Below are positions 11,521 to 25,870 of a stretch of DNA of 64,000 nt, one piece after another. The DNA is from Sipunculus nudus. Taxonomy: Eukaryota; Annelida; Sipuncula; Golfingiida; Sipunculidae. Both the position numbers and the translations under genes were made by a program. The notes beneath the pieces were generated by a model. The model searched no databases. It was given only the letters and a program-made list of their open reading frames with translations, and was not told the DNA's origin. Every line of letters starts with the position of its first letter. Within the stretch, counting starts at the first letter, position 1. The DNA lies in NCBI GenBank assembly GCA_026874595.1, contig CM049317.1, positions 11,905,882 to 11,969,881 of the forward strand, read 5' to 3'.

Positions 11521-14500
11521 GGCCAGAGTATTCCATAGTGAAGAAAATCATTGTTTCAGGGACTCATGGAGGCTTCATTGCCATTCAAGTTACAGTACAT
11601 AAGTTAATAAAAATTTGCTATTCAATTAACCGTGAATATTAATTGAATCATTTTAGCAATTTCTTGTTATATTATTTTGGGAGCATGCTCATATTTGTTG
11701 CAAGTCGTAATCTAACAACTGTGGCTTCGTGTGCATGACGTAAACTATGTACTAGACTAAACCCAGTTGTCTTTCTAGTATTAACATCTCGAGTGAAAGG
11801 CATGATTGATTTGAAGGTTGAACGATCAGTTGTAGCGAAAAGAAATACAATTTGTTTAAAGGTTTCTTTGTACTAAGTGATATCATCATACTGGTGGATA
11901 ATTGTTGCAGGCCTTGCCTGGTTTTGAAGTAAAGTTGAACGTTACAATATGTGTCGTGTTTACGGACGTCTGGAGCCCTGATCTCTGGACGACTAGATGG
12001 ACGATGGATAAAAGATAGATCAACATAGCTCGGACGATTAACAGTCAGCTGACCTATATATGTTGATAATCCAGGTTAATTTTAGTTTTTACTGATGCAT
12101 ATTTCAACCCATGTAAATGGATATATTATGTGATATATGTAAATTAATATATATACTAATATTATAAAACTGTTTTCCCGACGCGACACTTGGCCCCGAT
12201 AGACGGTATGTAACCACCATACAAACACCCAGCTAGGGAATTCATGATAACCTTTTGAAATGCCGTGTTTGTAAGTACGTGATTACTGAAAATTAATCAC
12301 CAACACCTTGTACAGGTCCAAAAGTCATCTAGCGCAAACCGTCATGCAGGAACATGCCAAGGATACCAAATTTTGAAAACTGTTTATGTATGCAAAGTGG
12401 CAAAACTTTAAAAATCATGCATGGCTTAAAAATTTAGTGAGTTATATTTGTTTATGTAGTTCTGCTTCAGCTTAGCCAATAAAAAATCATACCGACGTAT
12501 GTAGATACCCAAGCAAATGCAAATATTGAACTAATACAAGGACTAAATACACAACTCGTGTTGCATTGAATGGTGATAGTAAGTAAATTATATACCGTGC
12601 TTCAACGTGGACACGTAAATATAGCTCCAATTATATGTATGACTATCCAATTTTAAATTCAAATAAGTGTATTGTTATTACAGTTTCTTGTTTCTTATTC
12701 ATAAATTTTAATCTTCATACAAATAAATACATAGCAGTAAGCCATAATCTTTCTTAGTCTTTCTTAATCTTTCTTCTCTTTCTCATCTCTTTCAACAGGT
12801 AACGTAGTATACATCAGAATTACAGGATGGACCGGTATTGATTTAGACTTAAGACTCCCTCTTTTATTTTCCAAAATTTAAAATCAATCGTTCGAATATA
12901 GGTTTTCGGTGCTCGACCCATATTCAAAAGAATGATCCCAGTTTTTGTTTGATGAATGATATGCTTTGAATGTGTGTGGTTTATCGTCAGAATGTTTCAA
13001 TGAGCAAACTAATTAAAATTAGACTGAATGATAAAGCATGGTCTTGTTGATTTTCTCCCTGAGTAAAACCATGTTTAAGCAAATGATGCCATGCCAATAG
13101 CCTCCCGCTGTGAGCCTTGCATTATATGATCTTTGAGTAATCTTGTCTCTAGCATAGCATTAACCTCTGTAAAACCATGACCCCAAACATCTGTATTATG
13201 TTCCAGTTCAATGTCTTTTTCGGCAACATGAGCAGCCTGATATGGCGTAGTTCAAAGGTCAACATGTGTCTTTTTATGACATGGCTAAACAACTATAGAT
13301 CTGGGTCTTCTATGTCCAAGGAATATAACTTCTGAGTTAGCCTATATTTAGATGTGTGTCCAGCTGATAACCCGTGTTTGCTGACAAATGGAGTTTAGCC
13401 GTGATATTCATCCCTGACACATTTACAATTCATTTTTTTAAAGAAAAAGGAGCAGAAGATATATCTGTATGACTTTCTGTTTGTGCATAAAGCTTATTAA
13501 ACATTACTTTTTCAGGGATTCCGACCCGGACTTGGGCTGTAGGGTTTTTTATTCGGAGTGAATGACTCAAGAATTCCGGCCGAGTCTATTTGAGGTGGGT
13601 TAGATTAAAACCTCTTTAAATACTATAAAACCATAGTAATATGTGAACTACTAACAAAATTAAAATAAAAGAGATATACCAAGAGCTAAATGGAAATAAA
13701 CATTTAAGTAAAAGCACGTGTAAACCGACATTAAGGTACACGTGATAATATCAGATTTTTAAGATTCTGTTAACAAGGTTTGCATTAGACTCAATGTCTA
13801 AGTGACGCTGAATAAAAGGTGGTGTAGTTAGACAATCTCAGAGTACTGCAGCCCCGGATAAAGAGGAGTTAAACAGCATCATTGCTCGAACATTGGCTAC
13901 AAATACACAATCCAAATTACCGATAACATACCTTGAAATTCTCAAACAGTCACTTGTCAGGTCCATAGGTCCCACACATAGAAATACTCGTTTTGTCAAC
14001 TGAACTATTTAAATATTCCTAGGCTTCAAGAATAAAATGTTGGTGCCACATAAATGGAAAAGAAGTCTACGTATGATACAGGACAGGAGTATTTTAAGTA
14101 ACCTTGATTTGTTATATGCTAGTGTTGTATCCATGTAAAAGCAGACCCATCCAAGAATTCTCTTGCAGTTCAACTAGACTTAATACAGCTGCGTATTTGT
14201 GTTTAGGGATGAATGAAAGCTGAGTAAGTTTCATGAGGATGGGAAAATTAACTTGACCATGAATTAAGACACATATGACATATGTCTAGGGACAGACACT
14301 GCCGGGATCACCCTTTCTGGTAAAACACGGGGTCATTCTGTTGGATTTGCACGAAAACATATTATAGCTGGCATATCTTCGTTCTTTCCCTTCATTCTGC
14401 GGATGCACAAAAACACCTTATCAGAAACAAGGTAAACATGGTGATTTGTCTGCATCTGCTGATTATCGGTCGCTCGAATCTCACTTTCAATCAGACGCCT

Positions 14501-15822
14501 TGACTTTGGACTGGACTCTAATCATACACTAATTAGATGCTTTGCTTTTGAAAAGCGGTACCATGTGAGAATGCGCTACATCAACCATCATAACAAAAGC
14601 GACCCCTTGTAAACAGGCGCAAACTCTTGACAAATTTTTGGGTCACCTAAAATTACGTGTCTAAGAGCTGTGTGCTCCAAAATATTATGCAGACAATGTT
14701 AGAATGAAAAGTTTTCCTAGTTCAAATAGATACTACATGTCTTTGGCATTAACTACAAATCGGTCCAAACGAACGGTATTTTCCTGATAAAAATTATAAC
14801 TTCAGATCAATAGCATATTAAAGATTTATATTCCCTTAACCTTTATTTATTATATTCATGCTCTAGAAGGTACACAAGGATAAAATTTAACATTCATTCT
14901 ATTTTTCATGCGAAACCTTTTTTCTCTGTTTATTTTTATTGTAAAATATATGATACTTTGAGGCTTATATGTTAGCAAAAATTGAATGGTAATAACAAAA
15001 ATAAACCTAATATTGGATATTACCTGTATATTATGCAGGCCTGTTAGCTTGTAGGTCCCTATGTTAAAACATGGAATATCACAGGATAACCCTTCGCAGC
15101 ACCTAACATTAAATTGTATACTTACCTTTACCAACCGGGAGAGTGATAATTGTTATTGCAAATACATTTAATATAGTATTTCTGTTTATGGTGCATATAA
15201 ATGACTGAGAGATAGTTACCTGAGCAGGAAAGAATGCTGTACTTTTACCAGCAACAGAGTGTTATCACACCAAGTAACCAAACTGCAAAGAGTCTTAACC
15301 TGATAGAACTCTTCCTTTAATATATCTTTTAAGAAGTTATTAAACAGAATGAGGCAAAAGAGACATTTCTACGGACACTTTTAACAATGTATTTATGTGT
15401 CAGTAATTTAAATATTTTCATTTATTTGTATAATTTGAATATTTCATGAATTTCAGTTCAGTTCTGTTATACTGAAGCATCATCTACAAATGTTCCGTGA
15501 TGAATATAAGGAATCAATCGAGCTGTATACACAGCATTTGGCACACAGCCCATCCCATTTAGTGTGTTGTGTCCTATCAATATCCAAATAAATGGTAATT
15601 CACCTTAACATTTCTGACGAGGTGGTTTATTGTTCTAAGTCGATCCGATGGTGTGAATCATACACACTCGTGATCTGGCACATTACCGCTGGAGTTTGAT
15701 AGAAGGAAGTAAGTATGCATGTATGTAAAAGGAAGACTTGAGCGTTTTACATAAACTGAGTTATTATCACACTATGCTTTTATCACACATAGTGTGATTT
15801 AAATATATATATATATATATAA

Positions 15823-15856
<34 letters not shown>

Positions 15857-17623
15857 GTATTTATATATATATAAAGTGTATCTATGTGTATGCATTCCCC
15901 TGAGGGCTAGGTGAACGTCAAAGTAAATTGATCACACAGCGGTAGTCGTCGTAGCGAAGTTAAATGTTTTTATCAATGTTCACGCCCAAAACATATTAAT
16001 ATGTTCAAGATAGAGATTCACTCCTCACTGCTTTTAAAGCTGAGTCCTCCTCCGACAAGTCAATACTAATCTCTCTCACAATGGTAAAACTTTAAAGAAA
16101 AAAATGCATACTGCATGTGGAACTAGCCACTGTGAAGCTATTCTGGCTATAAAAGCCCTCAGTGTCTTTTTCTGTTGCAGGTTTATATGCACTGAAAAAT
16201 AGAAATAAACCTACGCATAAACATTAATCGTAGTTCTCATTGGCGCATTATATTCATGCAACTATAAATGTGGATATCTGCCCAGGGCCTTCCTGAAAGT
16301 AATATTAGACAATTTTAGTGATTTATGACATGCTGTGCCTAGTAAGTGTGTCTATGTGCTAAAATCATGTTTTCGACCGTTAGTTGCAGAAAATATGTCA
16401 GCGTCACCTTATTTCAGGTTTGTGACGAGATTTGCCGAAGACCTAACCGGATGTGCAGTTAGAGGCTTTTAGGTCAAACGATAATGGTTTGTGCCCCGTT
16501 AACATCCCGACTACTTCATATTAAGGTCTAAAAAATAAAAACATGCGTAAAAATAAAAAAAAAATAAAAAAAAATACAGGTGTTGCCACAAGTCTTCAGA
16601 AACTCATAAAACTGTCCATGGTCATTGTGCGTGAAAACGTCAATGAGATCAATAGATTAGTTAAATTCAAATACTGGAGCTTTCACATTCAATATTTAAC
16701 TATTCTGGGATGTATAAACAGGCCCGATAACTCAGGGAATATCGGTCGCATTAACCTAATTTCAAGCGTCGAAGGAAATCCTTTTACTAAACATATCCCT
16801 GCAAGTTTCTAATGGTTACGAATTCTGCCCTATTATCGAACAGACAGACGGACAGACAGACAGACAGACGGACAGACAAACGGGAGATGGAAAAAGAGTT
16901 ATCGCTAAAGCGTTGATGACTTTCAGTCAACTGAGCTAAAAAATCACAGGGAGAGAAAATATACAGATGGCGATGGGAAAACCAAATATTCCGAAAGAGA
17001 TTAAAGCGAGTAGTGCCGATAGAGTCCCTGTTATGAAAGAATAAATATACTTGAGGAAGGTGATTTTTACTCTGGTTCAAATATCAAGTTCGATAATACC
17101 ACAGGCATAAAATAACCAACATTTATGATTACTTTCTTCTAGAATAAATCACTTTCAAGTATAAGGGGAAATATTATAATATTTAGTGCATTACAAAGGT
17201 CAAGTTTATGAAGTACGAATATTATAATATACCTCCAGTTCCGCTTAGAGTCAAAAGCACACAAGTAATTAATTACCTAGATGAGTTTGTGAAAAGCTCG
17301 TACATATATGCTGTGGTTAAAACCTCGTTTTCTGAACGCTCAAATCTATGTATGAGACATATCGATAAGTAAGACTGTGAACAAAGTTATAGTACATAAC
17401 GATATTGTTAAACAGCTGGTTGCTTGTTATCAGTAGATCTTCGCTTTGGACTACCCAAGACCAAACGTAAATCATCCGTGAACTTTTTTTCACATAAATC
17501 AGATATAGTCAATGCCAAATGATTCTCGATTGAATGAAGAAAATTAACGAAGTGTTAAATATGCTTAACAATTGTTCCATGGCCAAGCCCATTAGATCCC
17601 CGCCTAAAATCAGTCTTTTTCAG

Positions 17624-20100
17624 GCAGCTAACCTAAAGCTTAGGCGAGACAAATTGGAAATATAAAAAATATCAAAAGTGGTCAGTAATTATTTCTTTGT
17701 ATTTGCATAGAATATGTTCTTGGTCACATGTGTAGTTCAAGCAGCAAATATACGAAGGTGATATGAAGGTGCCTTTTTATATCTTTTGATAAACGGAAAA
17801 TTCTTTTTGATTTGATGTATGTAGGAACAGAATCTCTGATTTTGTAGTTAGGAATTTCTTATGCCGCAATGCCGGAAATATGTCTGTACAGTCCTACGCA
17901 TGAATGTAAATATTTATATATTCTAATATTTTTAAGTTGAGTTGTTATATCTAAAATATTGTTTCCCTAAATGCAATGCTGTAAATGAGCTTTAAATATA
18001 GGTTACTGTTCTGGGTAATCAGAACTGCAATTATAAGACATCCATTGACCAATTATATTATGAGATCGTAAAACATAAGTGGGACATTAATACACGTAAA
18101 TCAGGTTTTTTTGTATTCAGTAAAGTTGAGAATATTGAACGCAATAATAACTCAGGGATTCAAATGTAAAATATTTATCTAGGTAAACTGAAAGTTGTCC
18201 CAGCTGTAAATCTTAAATAATCCTTATAACTTTACTAACTGCTAGTCTGTTTGTTTGGTTAATTATATATCAGTATCGTGCAATCAAGGGGGTTCAAACT
18301 TTTTCCACTTTGTGTACATTCCGAATCAGAAATAGATGAGCTAATATTGAATGATCAAGTTACCTCGGGAAATCCTGTTTGTTAACATCACAAGAGCTAA
18401 TTAATTTCAATATAAGGGTATATTCACGCTGTCCAAAATTGTGGTTTACCAAACTTTCGCAGAACAAACCTCACACATTTACACATGAGTTTAAGTATTT
18501 CGTAGGCTAATGAGTATGTCATGACTATAGAGCTGTGATGGTCCAAAGTTACATACTGACGGGATTGTTGGGAGTAACTTCTGTAAGCCCCATATTAGGT
18601 CACCGTGAGCCATATTTGGTGAGATATTAATTATATTGTGTTTTTGTTTTAAACCAATATGATATAACAAATGATTACCTTGAGTATGGGGTACATGTTT
18701 GTATACATATCTGTTGTTAAAATAAATTCCGTTCTGGAGTCTATATTTGTATACAAGCACTCCCATGTGATGACATAACGTTAACCTGAATCTGGGTTTA
18801 TAACCAGTCTTTGAATCATACAGGTACAGAGGCATATATGATGTTTATGATCTGGAGTGTAGTATATGATTATAGCTTAAGTAAGAACATGATTTCTTTT
18901 TATAGAGCCAAATGTGGGGTACATTTTAGTGTAAAGGAAAATATATGGTATAGTGTAAGTGAATATGTATATGACGGGACACCAAATTCATTTGTATGAA
19001 GTTGTGTCTAAGACGCAAACTATCATATTCGTTCAAGATTTCCTTGAAACAACCAGATGTTCCTAAACGTTACTAAACGAAGTAGTTACAGCGCCATTGG
19101 AAAGGAGATATAAGCCAGATATGTTCCCCCTGGCCGGATAGCAGATTTGAAGCCACCACACCATTAAATACTTACAACGGAGGCAATCTTAAGGTTTATT
19201 CGGATATGGAGGATCAATGTTACAATGATTCTCCTGAGTTCCTTGTCTGTCACGTAATAGAAAAAAAGTGACACATGAAAGGGATTTTCTGGAAAACTAA
19301 AACTTGAACATGAAGTGCAGAATATCTGTTTAATTAAAGTGCTTAGATCTATAATCAAGGGATTTCTTGGATATCAGCAGATAATCTTAAGAGTGATGAA
19401 GAATGTGTATACGTTGACAAAGACGACGTGTCATCTCTTTACACATGTACCTTTCCATATGACATGGCCAGTTGTTACTTCAACAATCTCTACCTGGCAA
19501 TCTTTGTGCATCGAATATCTCAAAATATTTAAATAACTTTATACACGATAAAAAACCTGTCATAATATAAATGATTATATGAAGGTGAGTGATTGCAAAC
19601 CACATTAGCTTTTGGAAGCAATTGGAAGATTAGATTTGTTAATTGTGAAATTACATTGCCTCACGTGATGTGCAGTTATTTCCTGTCAGAAGGTAAATAT
19701 TAATTTAATTCAATTGCAAAATAAACCTTTCGTTTGGAAATACTCTGATATTGAAGTGATACGCTTTGAAAGTAGTTATTCATAAATATTAACGTAAAGC
19801 TAATTACTGTGTGGTGTGGTTATAATCTATTTGCATGTTTTAACAAGTTATGCGTAAACCAAAGGTTATCGTTAACCATTGACAGAAGTTAAACGAAAAA
19901 AGTCCATCGAGTTTAAAGAACAGGTATATGTTGGTTTTAGACTTACATCCCTGACGAACAACTAGACTTTATTGGTCAATTTGCAGGTACAAACTAACAC
20001 ATTTTCAACTTATCCGTGGGAAAACTCAGAATCCAAGGCGGGCCTTGATATAGTTATTGCATATTTTAAAACCCCCAACAAACATCATGTTTGAATAGTG
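17624..20100 (+). pseudogene. ZU5-UPA receptor tail pseudogene, duplication copy 1
   Basis: Relics in order: a 54-nt-type cytoplasmic exon at about 17624-17680 (donor and frame lost), the ZU5 exon at about 19197-19593, and the last UPA exon at about 19941-20090. The ZU5 part is recognisable by similarity to the copy at 37185: DDVSSLYTCT is kept, while the rest is broken by frameshifts and stops. The exon that should lie between ZU5 and the last UPA exon is gone. At about 19675 the sequence jumps from intron directly to the last bases of that exon (CCTGTCAGAAG|GTAAAT at about 19681-19697). The final exon starts after TTTTAG and keeps DFIGQFAG-like sequence in shifted frames. It is dead and probably once joined to the lectin exons upstream. 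Confidence 0.75.
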
Positions 20101-20984
20101 TTCATTTTTTGGAATGTGTTAGAATTGGAAAGCTGTTTTTAAAGAATTTGTAACATCTGTTTGATATATATTTTCATAAGAACTATGTGTTTATCTGATC
20201 ACTTCCTGGTCAACAAGTATGAAATGTTTTTCTATCGCTGAGGCTAATTATATATGCCCCCTCTCACCTTGTTACGCCCCCAATTATGCAAAGAAAAAAT
20301 AAAAAATAAACTGTGAGTATCTAAAATACGTTTTGGAATATGTTGCCTTTGTAAAAGCTTAACCCATAATTCATTTAAGTTCCAAATATGTTTAGCTTGA
20401 ATCGCGGAAGAGTTAAGGACATCAAGAGCAAAGGCTGGTGGTGCAGCACATGATAAGCTGATTTTTTTTGTTTAAAGTGTTACATAATTTATTAACCCCA
20501 TATTTAACAGTTTAAATGGACTCAGTTCCTTTCATTTTAATTTTCTATACTGGTGCCATCAATTCATTGAGTATTGTTCTGCACATTAGGCCATAGAAAT
20601 CACAATCACTATATTGATCATCTCTATCTTAAAATAACGGTTGATTGACTACTGGCGTTGCTTCAATTTAACGTTTTTACATCTATTCTAATAAATTTAG
20701 CCCCGTTAATATATTGTATTATCAAATATATGGATAGAAAAAAAACTGGACATGTCACGGACCATGTCGACTACCCGTTCGTTATAAAACACTTTGGTTA
20801 AAATAATTAGTGTTAACATAATGTACGGTATCAGTAAAAGCAGTGTCCCGACTGATAGGAATAATAATCAGTAGTTTTATTTATCATGGTTAACTAACTT
20901 AGTTATTTTCATTGAACAACAACTGGCCCGATGTCCATGAGGCTCAGAAGAATTTGCCATACAGGCGTAGCATATATTATATTG

Positions 20985-21340
20985 CGTGGAGCGTGGAAAC
21001 GTCATGGATACTGGGCTGGGCATGTGACCGAACGCAAGGTTGTGTGTTCGCGTCGTGTTCTGACCGCCATCTGCGCTAAGTCTCCTAGGCAAAGTCTTTG
21101 CCACAAGGTTGCGCTCTCCCGACCCAGGAGTGAATGGGCACTGGATGGGGGGGGGGCAAACGTAGAACGAATAACCTTGTAGCGCCTGATATGGCTGCTT
21201 GGGTTGTAGGCCCCCCAGGGAAAAGCTACAAGAATGAACAGCCCCCCCGTAAAAAAAACAGGAAGGCAAAATGTAAAGTCGGATGAAACTAACCTTGTCA
21301 GTGATATCAGACTGTATAACCCACACCTTAACCTTTATAC
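20985..21340 (+). mobile_element. Probable tRNA-derived SINE
   Basis: This block is absent from the same position in the paralogous copy (about 39425). The head resembles a tRNA promoter, with a B-box-like GTGTGTTCGCGTC at about 21043-21055. The middle has CCCAGGAGTGAATGGGCACT, and the tail has GGGTTGTAGGCCCCCCAGGG followed by AAAAGCTACAAGAATGAACA. These central and tail blocks resemble the shared domain of bivalve SINEs (family knowledge, from memory). The minus-strand open frame over it (20877-21326) is not a gene. Confidence 0.55.
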
Positions 21341-21950
21341 TTTTAGTTATAAACGATCTAGTCTGGTGAAGTATATTTCATATGGAACCTTGAACTATGG
21401 GTAGAATGACTTCCAGAGTGCTAAAAGACGTGTTCAAGTCCTCAGATAATAGGATACAGATATCTTATTAAGGTTTTCCAGGGAGATTTTAACAGTAAAT
21501 TCGTTGATGCTAAGTTAGACGTGTGTCCAGTTCTTACATTTGTGTTCATCTAACTTGTTGAGTACTCAAATCATGTTCTTTCACATGGCTTACAAATTGT
21601 TGGTCAGAGTGACATTATCTGAGATATCCAAGAAGATTTTACCTTGAGCTCCATAGATCTAATTAGAAGAGTATAGGTCATATCGTAACAAATTGTGCAA
21701 ATATAATACATAGGGTGCTAAAATAATATTCTTTTACATATTTTTGTGAATATATCGACTATCCTATATTCTACTATAGAATATCGACTCGTAGCTCAAA
21801 TAATAAAGGCCTTCGTAACCTTGTCTTAGGTGTTGAAGGATACTTGCAAATTACCTGCCCGTTTTTAAAATCTAAGGTCTATATGAAAACCTATGTTCCA
21901 TATTAAAGGGATATAACATATTATGGGGTGATCTTGCATTTAAGTCTGTT

Positions 21951-23980
21951 TATAAATATTGACAAAATAGTAAAAAAAAACAATATTGAATAAATCAAAA
22001 ATAAAAATATGCCCATGCTCAAGCAAAATGGCCTGCCCATATACCTACCTATAGAAACGCACATTGAACACGTTTTGTTTCGTCTTGTATATGCATGGCA
22101 TGCATATCTGCTAAATTATTGATAATGGCAGAATGGTAACAAGACATTATAGTTACAAAACGATATGTTTTTTTTTTTATAAATATATATACATATATAT
22201 ATGTTAATATCTTTCGTAAAGCACGGTGTAGCAGGCATTTCATAGTAAAATGATTTTTATCATCAACAACCTGCCTCTTCTTTAAGAGAGTATTGACTAA
22301 AACACTATATATTTGTGTAATCCTTTCTCTACCTCCGGTGCAGGATTGAAACATCTCAATCGTGCCAAGCTCTGTCTAAATTTAATATCGTTGTTTGAAT
22401 GCAGATTAAGTGTTTAGTTTTCAACACATTCTGCTTGAAACAATTTCATCAGAAAACTGACTTTTTTCTTTTATTTTTATGGAATTGCACATTCAAGTGA
22501 GGACTGTATAACCAGATAATTGTTTCTATAATTTGTTGTATATTGGTATATATCAATGTGAGCGTGGTAACGTGGGTTTCTACCATTGGGAACTTTGAGT
22601 CAAATCCATAGTGACAGTGTTAATATGACACAAAATGCGCTTAATCCAGACGAAGACTAGTTTGAAATAATGCTCGAGTTTTGTATTAAAAGGACACCAT
22701 ACGCTTGGAACTGAAAATAACTTTCGATAAGTGGCAAACATTGTTCAAACTCTGTCATGAAATATCAAGAAATATATATTATGCACTCAAAACGGAACCT
22801 TCTTTGGATGCGGGATCTATGTATAACATACATGGCTTATTATATAGAGTAAACTCTTTTTTTACACAATTTAGGAAGCAATTACATGTCAACCTATTTA
22901 TTCAATTTCTATTCTTCTGTTGGAAGCAAATCAGTGTTTATTTTCTGAGAGGTTGGCAGGTAGCTTTCTGAAATGTTGGTTTAGTATATATCGCCCCCAT
23001 TCCACAAAAGCAGTTACCCAATGTCAACAAAACCTGGGGCCCTGGCTTTTAACGTATATGTTTGTCAAATCAATGCTTGCTTTCTGTTTAAATTATTATG
23101 AAAGTGTTAGGATACTGTTACTTAAAAATTTACACAAATAAAACTAAGTGTCCTCAAATTAGGTATATTATACTTTCCTGAGGATCATCCTTTTTTTCAC
23201 CAGGCAAAAGGGTCCAGCAAGACATTCTCCCGCAAATGTCACGGTTATGACAAGCTTTGAGGCAAATATGTTTTCGTCTTAAGAGTATTTGAGAAAAAAT
23301 GTACAAGTAGGAACAATAATTAGGGTAATAAATTATTTGGCCAATTGGCACAAAAAGAAGAGAAACAATTTAACATGTCAAGGTTGTCTGATCAAAGACG
23401 ATTGGAAATATTTAAAACAAATCTGATAAAAAGCAGGAAAATCGTTCTTGAGATAAAATCCAACTCTATATTTTATTTTTGAAACAACCAATAAATATGC
23501 ATTATACATAAACCTTGGTTATCATGGAAATATATTTATGAATTTGACCTCATACCTAAAAATCAGAAACAAAGTATATCAAAAGGTTACGGATGTCTCT
23601 GTGGTTTCGGTTCTCTTTGTAGACTAAAACAAGGGAAAAGTGCTCTTTTCTAAAGTGGAGTTATGTGGTCTATATTTAGCGCTTTAATTAAAAAAAAAAC
23701 TGTTAGTTCTTTTGAGTGAGCGGATTTCCGTTAATTGGGGTGTAATGGATAAGTGTGGACTATAACGGGCCAGTGAGCGTGTAATGTACGTGAGCCCCAT
23801 TTTTGCCGCGGAAAAAAAAATCTATCACCAGCATGTAAAAAAGAACACGTTGCCCATTGGCCATGACACTCAGCAGAATTTGACTGGGTGCTCATTTCTT
23901 TCACTAATGTTATATATCGTCTGTGAGAATAGCCTAGAGCTAATGTTCCAGTAATGTAAAACGGACGGAAAATAAACTAA
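21951..23980. other. Intergenic DNA with a retroelement-derived patch
   Basis: No exon chain seen. About 22460-22580 is clearly similar to about 43610-43725 (shared blocks CATTCAAGTGAGGA, CTATAATTTGTTGTA, AGCGTGG). The latter lies just after the decayed Ty3-like element, so both may be LTR or UTR pieces of that family. Confidence 0.45.
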
Positions 23981-23984
23981 TCAG

Positions 23985-25870
23985 GTTTGAAAGGAGACTT
24001 GCTAAGGACACCACCACCCTTGCATTTTACAAAGGTGGGGAAGAAAATGGAAATATTTTGTGCCCTTACCGTCTGGGTGCTCAAAATCATGTTTCAGGTC
24101 CAAAGCTCGAAGAATATAAGTCACTTTTACCTCATTTCAGGTTTCAAATTACATTTGTCCAGGACCTAGGCCCGATGCATACAATTTGTACCCATGGTAC
24201 TCATTGGCCTGTGACGTGCACGTTTCAAGTGGGATATACCAATGTCTCCCTGGATGTTATGATAAAAAGGACTAGGGCTTATGGATACAATTTGTGCCTT
24301 GATTAAAATAATGCTTCTGGTCAGTAGTTTGCAGAATGCAGGTCACCATGACCTATTTTTATATTTTTAACGGACATTTGCCAAGGACCTAGGCCCAATG
24401 CATACAATTTGTAGCCATGGTACCCATTTGACTGTAACGTGACATTCAGGTTGCCATTGGGATTTGCCAAGATCTCCCTTGATGTTGTGTTAAAAGGTTT
24501 TAAGGCTTAAGGATACAATGTGTGCCTAGTCTGACTGTATATGAAATGTATACTAGGAATTAAGTTACCTAATTTCAAGATTCACAGGCGACTTACCAAC
24601 GGCCACCTTTTGCATCTTCTACAAGAAAGTTCCAAGGAAAATAGATACACTTTGTACCTTGTCTGTCTGGATGCTCAAATTCATATTTTTGGCTCATAGC
24701 TCACATAATATAGCCTATTAGGTCACAATGGCTTAATTCTAGGTTTCCAAAGAGATTTGCCTAGAACCTCCCTGGATGTTGTGTTAGAAGATTCTAGGTC
24801 TGATGCATAAAATATGTGCCCATCTGTCATTCAGGGTGCTCTTACGACCTTTTTTCCTGTAGATTTCAGATTATAGTTCACAGTGACGTAATTTTATGCT
24901 TCCAAGAACATTTGCCTGGGACTTCTCTGAATGTTATGTTAGACGATTTTAAGCTAAATGGATACAATCTGTGCCCATCTATGATTTAGGCTGCTCATGC
25001 GACATCTATTTAAATGTAGGTTACAAAATATAGGTCACTATGACCTAATTTTGGGTTTCCAATGAGACTTGATAACCTCCCTGGATATTGTGTTAGAAGA
25101 TTTTGGGCTAAACAGATACGATTTGTGCCAATCTGCCATTCATGGTGCTCATATGACATCTTTTCCACTAGGTCGCAAAATGTAAGTCACGGTGACCTTG
25201 TTTCATGTTTTCAACGAGATATGCCTAGAGCTTGCCTTGATGTTACGTTAGATGATTATAGGTCTACCAGATACAATTTGAGCCCATTAGACATTCAGGG
25301 TGTTCATATGATATATATTTTTCCTATAGGTCGCAGATTATAGGTCACAGTGGTCTAAGATCAGATTTCCAAGGATATTGACCTAGGACCTCCCTGCATG
25401 TTTCGTTAAAGGATTCTAGGTATAATGGATACAGTTGCCCCCTAGGTCTCGAAAAATAGGTCGCCATGACCTTACTATAGCTATCTGCCTATTAATTTCT
25501 CAATATAAGGTTAGAAGATATTAGGCCTAATTGATGCAATATGTGCTCTGTCTGACTGTCTGGTTTCTCATGTGACATCTTTTTCCTAAATGTCGCAGAA
25601 TTTAGGTCACAGTAACTTAATTCAGGTTTCCAAGGACATTTGCCCACGACCTTTCTGAATTTGACATGAGAGATTTCTAATCCTAATTGATACAATTGTT
25701 GCCCCGTCTGACTGTCTAGGTGCTCAAAGTCATGTTTTCTGCCGGTAGGTCACAAAATATATTCACAAAGACCTAATTTGACCTGGATGCAGTTAGATGT
25801 TTCTAGATCTGATGGTTACTGTTTGTGCCCTGTTAATGCTGAATGAAGAAACATGCTTATTTTTTTGTCC
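23985..25870. repeat. Diverged tandem array of a roughly 150-200 bp unit
   Basis: About ten degenerate units follow one another. Each carries, in order, a block like AGGTCACnnTGACCTAATTT, a block like TTTCCAAGGACATTTGCC, then CTCCCTGGATGTTATGTTAG, then TTCTAGGCCTAATGGATACA, then TTTGTGCCC and CTGACTGTCTGGGTGCTCA. Single or few units of the same family occur at about 16280-16500, 21380-21900, 29870-30250, 34250-34400, 39470-40210 and 49950-50010. Non-coding. Open frames in it differ from unit to unit. Confidence 0.75.

Larger units (their letters stand above)
11890..21950. repeat. Segmental duplication, copy 1
   Basis: This roughly 10-kb stretch aligns, with many small indels, to 30200-40200 (offset about 18.0-18.3 kb). 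Anchors shared by both copies include the TTTCCCGACGCGACACT block (12174 and 30498), the ZU5 exon (19197 and 37185), the UPA exon (19941 and 38298) and the GGCCATAGAAA block (about 20590 and 39142). The lectin exons at 8329-9153 also have a counterpart at 26150-26790, so the original unit was probably larger, from about 8 to 22 kb. Non-coding here apart from the ZU5-UPA relic. It holds imperfect (TA)n at 15806-15874 and an (ACAG/ACGG)n run at about 16841-16878. Confidence 0.8.

Noticed and set aside
20877-21326. 149-codon minus-strand gene
   Set aside because: It overlies the SINE inserted in duplication copy 1, and its open frame is absent from the paralogous site.
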